9,931 nucleotides of DNA from JBJENW01 sp051880395 (GTDB lineage: Bacteria > Bacillota > Clostridia > Lachnospirales > Lachnospiraceae), in NCBI GenBank assembly GCA_051880395.1, contig JBJENW010000251.1:1-9931 (forward strand). The letters are read 5' to 3'. Below are positions 5,022 to 9,931 of the stretch, piece after piece. A model generated the notes under the pieces. That model was not told the origin of the DNA, searched no databases, and was given only the letters and a program-made list of their open reading frames with translations. Both the position numbers and the translations under genes were made by a program. Position 1 is the stretch's first letter, and each line of letters starts with the position of its first letter.

Positions 5022-7445
5022 TTATTTCTTTATGGTGACCCCTTTTACAGCAGACTTCGAAGACATGACCGGAAATCCTGCATCATTAATTGTCTTGGCC
5101 TGCACACAATAATAATATTTCTTTCCTTTCTTCAATCCTTTGTTTACAAATGTTGTTTTTTCTTTTATCGTTCCAATTCTTTTAAATGGTCCTTTCTTGT
5201 TCTCAGAACGATATACCACATAGGACTGTGCATAAGCCGCTTTTTTCCATGTTATCGTTACACTTTTTGTTCCTGTATTTTTTACTGCCTGCAATACTGG
5301 TTTTTCAACCTTATGATTGTAGATTTTAATCTCGCTCTGATTACTTGTTACACTTGAATAATAGTAATCAGAATACGCATAATACTTCGCTACCACATAA
5401 TATCTGTAGTTAATACCCGGTGTCAAAGCCTTATCCTCAAAACTGGTTGCATTTGTTTCGCCAATCTCATCTGCGTAATACTCTCCCGAAAGAGGTGTGC
5501 TCCGATAAACAATATATCGATTTGCTCCCGCTGTTTTTTTCCAAGAAATTTTCGCGCTGGTACTGCTCTTTCTTGTTACTTTTACATTGGATACAGATTT
5601 TAACGAATGAATGCCATAAATGTCACTTTCTCGTGTTTCCTTCCCCTTTACTGCCACAATACTTAAATACGAGTATTTCCAATCTCCGTCTTTTTTCTTA
5701 CTGTCTTTGATCGTGTACTTTGTCGCCGATCCCTTCAGGGTTTTAATTGTTTTTCCATTATTTTTCAATAAGATTTTAGATGCTCCATAAATGCGGTTCC
5801 ATTTTAATAATGTCTGAATGGAAATGGTTCCATTTTTATCAACAGACACCTTTTTCGTAGTTGTTGTCACACTCGGATAGGTCAAACCCAGATAAACATT
5901 CTGAGAAGAACTACGATAATACTTTTTCACGCCATTTACTGTTTTGCAGGCGCGAATCTGAAAATAATGTGTTTCACTTGTATTCAATCCACTTTTACTG
6001 AAAGAATTCCCTTTGGTTGTTTTAATCAGCCGATATGCATCTCCTGCCGTAGCGCTGCAATAATAAATCTCATATGTTACATTCCCGGAAAGTTTTTCCC
6101 AGCTGAATTTTACTTTGTCTTTTCCCGTCTGCTGATAAGTTACATTGAAACTACCCATTGTAATTTTTACACCGGCCGGTTCAGACATTTTTCCGTATGA
6201 TTTCTTTTTTGTTCCTGCATTATAAAAAAACGGTTTGACCCGATAATAATAGGTTTTCCCTGCTTTTGCCTTCCGATCAAAATACGATCTTTCCGCCGAA
6301 GTTGCAATTTTTTTATAGCCCTTGTTTTTTCTCTCAGAACGATAAAATTCAAACCCACTGCACAAAGAAATGTCACTCGCATAAACGCTCACACCCGTTG
6401 GACCCTTTCCAAAATCTTCATAAGAAACATAGCAAGTTGCGGATGGTTTCTGTGAATCAAACCCTTTCGAGATAAATGTCTTTCCTGTTACTGCTTTTAC
6501 ATAATCATCTTTCTCGCAATATGGAACGACTTTATAATAATATGTTGCATTTCCATTCACTGCATAATCCGAATAATACAAACTATCATAATACGCATAT
6601 CCCGACAGTGTTGTAAGCTTTTTATATTTTGCAGTTTTCTTTCCCTCTGCACGATATAAATCGTACTTCACATTCTGCGCAGAGTGATTCAATTCAATAT
6701 TCACAGAATTATATGGTTGTCTGTTATAACCGGTATCTTTTTCTTCCGATACATATCTTGTATACGAATAAACCGTAACTGCTTTTACCGTTGGCATTTC
6801 TTTCTTATAAGTTACTTTTTGAGATGTTCCGGCTACATTTTCGGAATCATAAGGAGTCACTTCAAATGTATACGTGCTTCCTGGCTTTAAGCCATAAAAT
6901 GTGCAGCTTTCTGAATAATATGGTGCTTTCTGTGGCGTTTCCTCATCGTAATCATAGTCATAATTATTCTCTGTTCTCCACTCTACCCCATTTACTTTGA
7001 TCACAAATCTTGTTCCATACCCACTAATGTTCAAATAAATCTCTCCATCATCTTCTGTACAAGTAAATTTTTCTACAGTTGGTCCTTGTGTTTCCTCTAC
7101 AGAAGGTTTTTGTTCCTCTCCGGACGGTTCTTGATTTTCACTTGGTGTCTCAAGTATATCTTCTTCCTCCAGATATTCAGAATCCTCCGATAAAACATTC
7201 TCTCCTTCTATATCATTTTCCCAATCCGATCCTTCACTTACATCCGATCGCTCATTTTGATCAAAACCTGCTTCTTCTTTTGTCTCAAATAATTCTTCCG
7301 TCTTTTCTTCCTGCTGTACATTCTCCCCTGACACAACCGTCTCCTGCTGTGTTACTACTGCACCTGCAGCTGTTCCCACTTCTCCAACCGCAATTGTTGC
7401 TGCCAGCATGACACTGAAAAGTGTTTTTACAATTTTTACTTTCAT
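5022..7445 (-). CDS. Secreted multi-domain fibronectin type III-like protein
   Basis: 807 residues. Residues 1-29 form a signal peptide: basic KVKIVK start, hydrophobic core, likely cleavage after AGA at 27-29. Residues 32-125 are an acidic, probably disordered linker with 33 Asp/Glu against 4 Lys/Arg. The rest splits into about seven FN3-like units near 123-213, 216-325, 333-428, 431-520, 523-615, 617-709 and 712-806. Recurrent marks are SW or TW followed by KK, YxVYRS, and a late YYYxV strand, clearest in the last two units; the first ones are diverged. This part is rich in Tyr and Lys. No catalytic domain, LPXTG sorting signal, SLH or choline-binding repeat is visible, so how it stays at the surface, if it does, is unclear. 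I chose the start at 7445 because GGAG lies 7 bases upstream; the upstream in-frame ATG at 7532 falls inside the -35 box. It is transcribed alone. Adhesion or polymer binding is possible but not shown. Confidence 0.85.
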   Translation of the reverse strand: MKVKIVKTLFSVMLAATIAVGEVGTAAGAVVTQQETVVSGENVQQEEKTEELFETKEEAGFDQNERSDVSEGSDWENDIEGENVLSEDSEYLEEEDILETPSENQEPSGEEQKPSVEETQGPTVEKFTCTEDDGEIYLNISGYGTRFVIKVNGVEWRTENNYDYDYDEETPQKAPYYSESCTFYGLKPGSTYTFEVTPYDSENVAGTSQKVTYKKEMPTVKAVTVYSYTRYVSEEKDTGYNRQPYNSVNIELNHSAQNVKYDLYRAEGKKTAKYKKLTTLSGYAYYDSLYYSDYAVNGNATYYYKVVPYCEKDDYVKAVTGKTFISKGFDSQKPSATCYVSYEDFGKGPTGVSVYASDISLCSGFEFYRSERKNKGYKKIATSAERSYFDRKAKAGKTYYYRVKPFFYNAGTKKKSYGKMSEPAGVKITMGSFNVTYQQTGKDKVKFSWEKLSGNVTYEIYYCSATAGDAYRLIKTTKGNSFSKSGLNTSETHYFQIRACKTVNGVKKYYRSSSQNVYLGLTYPSVTTTTKKVSVDKNGTISIQTLLKWNRIYGASKILLKNNGKTIKTLKGSATKYTIKDSKKKDGDWKYSYLSIVAVKGKETRESDIYGIHSLKSVSNVKVTRKSSTSAKISWKKTAGANRYIVYRSTPLSGEYYADEIGETNATSFEDKALTPGINYRYYVVAKYYAYSDYYYSSVTSNQSEIKIYNHKVEKPVLQAVKNTGTKSVTITWKKAAYAQSYVVYRSENKKGPFKRIGTIKEKTTFVNKGLKKGKKYYYCVQAKTINDAGFPVMSSKSAVKGVTIKK

Positions 7446-7478
7446 ACCCTTTCTCCTCTCGTATCTTATCGTTTTTTT

Positions 7479-7492
7479 CGAAAACCTTTTCG
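7479..7492. promoter_or_regulatory. Small inverted repeat in the FN3-gene leader
   Basis: CGAAAA-CC-TTTTCG, a 6-bp palindrome just downstream of the predicted transcription start (near 7497). It could be an operator or a small 5' hairpin that protects the mRNA. No regulator can be named. Confidence 0.25.
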
Positions 7493-7503
7493 TTACACGC
7501 CTA

Positions 7504-7532
7504 ATTATAGTGCCTTTTTCATAATTTGTCAA
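7504..7532 (-). promoter_or_regulatory. Fully consensus sigma-A promoter of the FN3-protein gene
   Basis: On the minus strand TTGACA (7527-7532), a 17-base spacer and TATAAT (7504-7509): both hexamers match consensus exactly. The leader is about 50 bases. Such a promoter implies high basal transcription unless repressed. Confidence 0.9.
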
Positions 7533-7574
7533 TATTTTCTGAATATTTCTTTAATATTTTTTTAATACTATTCT
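7531..7574. repeat. Four AT-rich repeats with 11-bp period upstream of the FN3-gene promoter
   Basis: AATATT occurs at 7531, 7542 and 7553, and AATACT at 7564, exactly 11 bases apart. The first overlaps the -35 box; the others run upstream of it. The spacing is close to one DNA helical turn, as expected for a bent or UP-element-like sequence. Confidence 0.7.
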
Positions 7575-7613
7575 ATTTTATCAATTGTTCTCATGTGCCT
7601 GATTCTTTTTTAT

Positions 7614-7658
7614 AAAAAAGAGAGTATGAAACACAATACTGTGTCTCATACTCTCTTT
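7614..7658 (-). terminator. Intrinsic terminator of groESL
   Basis: A 19-bp stem (7617-7635 with 7640-7658) with a 4-base loop. The single mismatch on the plus strand (A/C at 7630/7645) becomes a U-G wobble in minus-strand RNA, so the hairpin is intact in the groEL transcript and ends in six U. It begins 21 bases past the groEL stop. Confidence 0.92.
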
Positions 7659-7679
7659 CATATTTTTTCGTTTTCTATT

Positions 7680-9302
7680 TTACATCATACCCATTCCTGG
7701 ATTTGGTGCTGCAGCTGCCGGATTTTCTTCTTTAATATCCGCAACAACAGATTCTGTAGTCAGTAATGTAGATGCAACACTTGTTGCGTTCTGCAAAGCA
7801 CTTCTTGTTACTTTGACTGGATCAAGGATACCATCTTCGATCATATCTACATATTCTTCTTTGTAAGCATCAAAACCAACACCTGGTTTAGACTCTCTTA
7901 CTTTATTGATGATAACAGCACCTTCGAGTCCTGCATTTGCAGAGATGTAGAACAATGGAGCTTCCAATGCTTTTAAGATTACCTGTGCTCCGGTCTTCTC
8001 GTCTCCCTCTAAAGTCTCAGCCAGTTTTGCTACCTCCTTGGATGCGTGGATGTAAGCAGAACCACCACCGGAAATGATACCTTCTTCTACGGCTGCTCTG
8101 GTTGCATTCAATGCATCCTCGATACGAAGTTTGCTTTCTTTCATCTCTGTTTCTGTAGCGGCACCAACACGGATAACTGCCACACCACCGGATAATTTAG
8201 CCAGTCTTTCCTGTAATTTTTCTTTATCGAAATCAGATGTTGTCTCTGCGATCTGACCTTTGATCTGAGCGATTCTTGCAGCAACAGCTTCTTTATCACC
8301 TTCACCGTCTACGATCACTGTGTTCTCTTTCTGAACTTTCACGGATTTTGCACGTCCTAACTGATCTAATGTAGTCTCTTTCAAGTCTAATCCAACTTCT
8401 TCAGAGATTACCGTACCACCTGTCAAAATAGCGATATCTTCTAACATTTCTTTTCTTCTATCGCCATATCCCGGAGCTTTGACTGCTACGACGTTGAATG
8501 TACCACGCAGTTTGTTTACGATCAATGTTGTCAATGCTTCGCCTTCTACATCTTCAGCGATGATCAACAGTTTTTTACCGGACTGTACGATCTGCTCTAA
8601 TAATGGAAGGATTTCCTGAATGTTGCTGATCTTTTTATCTGTGATCAAGATGTATGGATCATCTAAAACTGCTTCCATTTTGTCCATATCGGTTGCCATA
8701 TATGCGGAAATATATCCACGATCAAACTGCATACCTTTTACTAAGTCGAGCTCTGTCTGCATTGTTTTAGATTCTTCAATAGAGATAACTCCATCGTTAG
8801 AAACTTTTTCCATTGCGTCAGCAACTAACTGTCCAACTGTCTCATCTCCAGCAGAGATAGATGCAACTTTTGCAATATGATCTTTTCCGTTTACTTTCTG
8901 GCTCATATCTTTCAATGCTTCTACGGCAGCATCTGTTGCTTTTTTCATACCTTTTCTTAAGATAATTGGATTTGCTCCTGCTTCAAGGTTTTTCATACCT
9001 TCTTTGATCATTGCCTGTGCTAAAACAGTAGCGGTCGTGGTTCCGTCACCTGCAACATCATTTGTCTTTGTTGCAACTTCTTTTACAAGCTGTGCACCCA
9101 TGTTTTCGAATGCATCTTCCAACTCGATTTCTTTTGCAATGGTCACACCATCGTTTGTGATCAATGGAGCGCCATAAGATTTATCTAAAACTACGTTTCT
9201 ACCTTTCGGTCCGATAGTGACACGTACGGTGTCTGCCAATTTGTCAACGCCTGCGCCTAATGCTTTTCTTGCCTCTGTACCATATTTGATTTCCTTTGCC
9301 AT
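7680..9302 (-). CDS. groEL: GroEL, 60-kDa chaperonin
   Basis: 540 residues, standard length. GroEL forms the double-ring cytoplasmic ATPase that, with the GroES lid, folds non-native proteins. The protein aligns by eye along its whole length with bacterial GroEL: ATP-binding VTIGPKGRNV at 28-37, D51, DGTTT at 86-90 and the catalytic Asp at 396 within RIEDALNATRAAVEEG. The C-terminus ends in PGMGMM, a short form of the Gly-Met tail. GGAGG lies 8 bases before the ATG. It follows groES by 56 bases with no visible promoter or terminator between, so they form one operon under the CIRCE element upstream of groES. No disrupted or missing key residue was seen. Confidence 0.98.
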   Translation of the reverse strand: MAKEIKYGTEARKALGAGVDKLADTVRVTIGPKGRNVVLDKSYGAPLITNDGVTIAKEIELEDAFENMGAQLVKEVATKTNDVAGDGTTTATVLAQAMIKEGMKNLEAGANPIILRKGMKKATDAAVEALKDMSQKVNGKDHIAKVASISAGDETVGQLVADAMEKVSNDGVISIEESKTMQTELDLVKGMQFDRGYISAYMATDMDKMEAVLDDPYILITDKKISNIQEILPLLEQIVQSGKKLLIIAEDVEGEALTTLIVNKLRGTFNVVAVKAPGYGDRRKEMLEDIAILTGGTVISEEVGLDLKETTLDQLGRAKSVKVQKENTVIVDGEGDKEAVAARIAQIKGQIAETTSDFDKEKLQERLAKLSGGVAVIRVGAATETEMKESKLRIEDALNATRAAVEEGIISGGGSAYIHASKEVAKLAETLEGDEKTGAQVILKALEAPLFYISANAGLEGAVIINKVRESKPGVGFDAYKEEYVDMIEDGILDPVKVTRSALQNATSVASTLLTTESVVADIKEENPAAAAPNPGMGMM

Positions 9303-9358
9303 GATAAAAGCCTCCTAATTTTTTAATCTATCAAACAAATCTGCATTTCTGCTTCTAA

Positions 9359-9643
9359 TTACTCTACAACTGCCAGAATGTCATTCTGTTTTACGATGAT
9401 ATACTCTTCACCGTCTAATTTTACTTCGGTTCCTGCATATTTGGAATAAATGACTTTCTGTCCTTCCTTTACCTGCATAGTAACTTCTTTTCCATCAACA
9501 ATTCCGCCAGGACCTACTGCAATGACTTCTGCCTCCTGTGGTTTTTCCTGTGAAGCAGCTGTCAGAATGATACCGGATTTTGTGGTCTCCTCTGCTTCTA
9601 ACTGTTTTAAAACAACTCTGTCTGATAATGGTACTAACTTCAT
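9359..9643 (-). CDS. groES: GroES, 10-kDa co-chaperonin
   Basis: 94 residues, full length. GroES forms the heptameric lid of the GroEL cage. It starts with the typical LVPLSDRVVLKQ (3-14). The mobile loop that docks to GroEL lies at about 16-33, with hydrophobic IIL at 25-27. AVGPG at 42-46 and the closing VKQNDILAVVE (84-94) are also family-typical. GGAGG lies 8 bases upstream of the ATG. It is the first gene of the operon, with the perfect CIRCE operator 52 bases before the start codon. Confidence 0.98.
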   Translation of the reverse strand: MKLVPLSDRVVLKQLEAEETTKSGIILTAASQEKPQEAEVIAVGPGGIVDGKEVTMQVKEGQKVIYSKYAGTEVKLDGEEYIIVKQNDILAVVE

Positions 9644-9694
9644 TACGAATTCCTCCTTGTGACTATTTAAATTTTATTTGTTTGCCTTTTGTTA

Positions 9695-9721
9695 TTAGCA
9701 CTCATTTCACTTGAGTGCTAA
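9695..9721. promoter_or_regulatory. CIRCE operator (HrcA binding site)
   Basis: A perfect match to the known inverted repeat: TTAGCACTC (9695-9703), nine bases, GAGTGCTAA (9713-9721). It begins a few bases after the predicted transcription start, so bound HrcA would block groESL transcription, and heat shock would relieve this. hrcA itself is not in the window. Confidence 0.97.
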
Positions 9722-9733
9722 CTGATAGTTCAT

Positions 9734-9762
9734 ATAATAGTTGTAAAAGCGTTTTTCTGCAA
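9734..9762 (-). promoter_or_regulatory. Sigma-A promoter of groESL
   Basis: On the minus strand TTGCAG (9757-9762), 17 bases, TATTAT (9734-9739), with start predicted near 9727. CIRCE follows directly downstream, the usual arrangement for HrcA-controlled chaperonin operons. Confidence 0.85.
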
Positions 9763-9770
9763 CTATGTAT

Positions 9771-9810
9771 ATTCCTATTTATTCCTATTTATTCCGATTT
9801 ATCTATATTT
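9771..9810. repeat. 10-bp tandem repeat upstream of the groES promoter
   Basis: ATTCCTATTT at 9771-9780 and 9781-9790, ATTCCGATTT at 9791-9800, then a degenerate ATCTATATTT at 9801-9810. The array begins 8 bases upstream of the -35 box, at about -44 to -83 relative to the predicted start. This is where UP elements or intrinsically bent DNA act. Confidence 0.75.
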
Positions 9811-9931
9811 TTTCTCATTTTTTCTTCCTTATTCTCACGCTTCTATTTTCTTCATATTTTGAATTTTCATCAAGTTCTGATTTGTCGAGCAAACCCCTAT
9901 GTTACTGACTCCACTACTTTTTTGGGAGTTT
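9811..9931. other. AT-rich flank with a partial match to the left-edge element
   Basis: No gene is supported. A minus-strand frame is open from the edge to a stop at 9835-9837 (about 32 residues), with no start or family resemblance. The outer part, 9894-9926, read on the minus strand, aligns with 91-123 of the left flank. Shared words include CCCAAAAA, AGT and AACATAG in the same order. The rest is T-rich plus-strand sequence without visible signals. Confidence 0.35.

Noticed and set aside
7079..7411. Plus-strand Leu/Pro-rich frame opposite the FN3 gene
   Set aside because: It is the mirror of the acidic Glu-rich linker on the coding strand, with no ribosome binding site or family resemblance.
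7446..7532. 29-residue N-terminal extension of the FN3 protein (start at 7532)
   Set aside because: That ATG lies within the -35 box of a perfect promoter, whereas the start at 7445 has a ribosome binding site and begins a proper signal peptide.

Overview
The window reads as a low-GC Gram-positive anaerobe, most likely a member of the Clostridia and probably Lachnospiraceae. The reasons are an AT-rich sequence, GGAGG-type ribosome binding sites, consensus sigma-A promoters, HrcA/CIRCE control of groESL, and an Nfn-type electron-bifurcating transhydrogenase. Genus and species cannot be fixed from sequence reading alone. All seven complete genes lie on the minus strand, so transcription runs right to left in four separate units. 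No tRNA, rRNA, CRISPR array, transposase or phage gene was found.

Layout, right to left (transcription order). (1) 9359-9643 groES and 7680-9302 groEL: a class I chaperonin operon with a clear promoter, a perfect CIRCE operator and a strong hairpin terminator. (2) 5022-7445: a secreted protein of 807 residues with a signal peptide, a very acidic linker and about seven fibronectin-III-like domains, driven by a fully consensus TTGACA-N17-TATAAT promoter and closed by its own terminator. (3) 3760-4875 and 2794-3747: two COG0523 (CobW-like) metallo-GTPase genes in one operon. The first has the canonical GCICC metal motif and a histidine-rich insert of tandem repeats. The second has lost the Cys motif and appears fused to a YcgQ/DUF1980-like C-terminal domain. 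(4) 1636-2523 and 245-1636: overlapping genes for the small and large subunits of NADH-dependent ferredoxin:NADP+ oxidoreductase (NfnAB).

How the genes work together: NfnAB balances NADH, NADPH and reduced ferredoxin in anaerobic metabolism. The COG0523 pair most likely handles a transition metal, zinc being the first guess. GroESL folds proteins under HrcA control. The FN3 protein is exported. These four units look like neighbours rather than one pathway.

Most worth a second look: the GTPase-DUF1980 fusion beside a His-repeat GTPase; AT-rich repeats phased at 10 and 11 bp directly upstream of the groES and FN3-gene promoters; and the left flank (1-190), which does not look like a normal gene and has a diverged partial match, in inverted orientation, at the extreme right edge (9894-9926). 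I found nothing that amounts to a clearly new multi-gene system.
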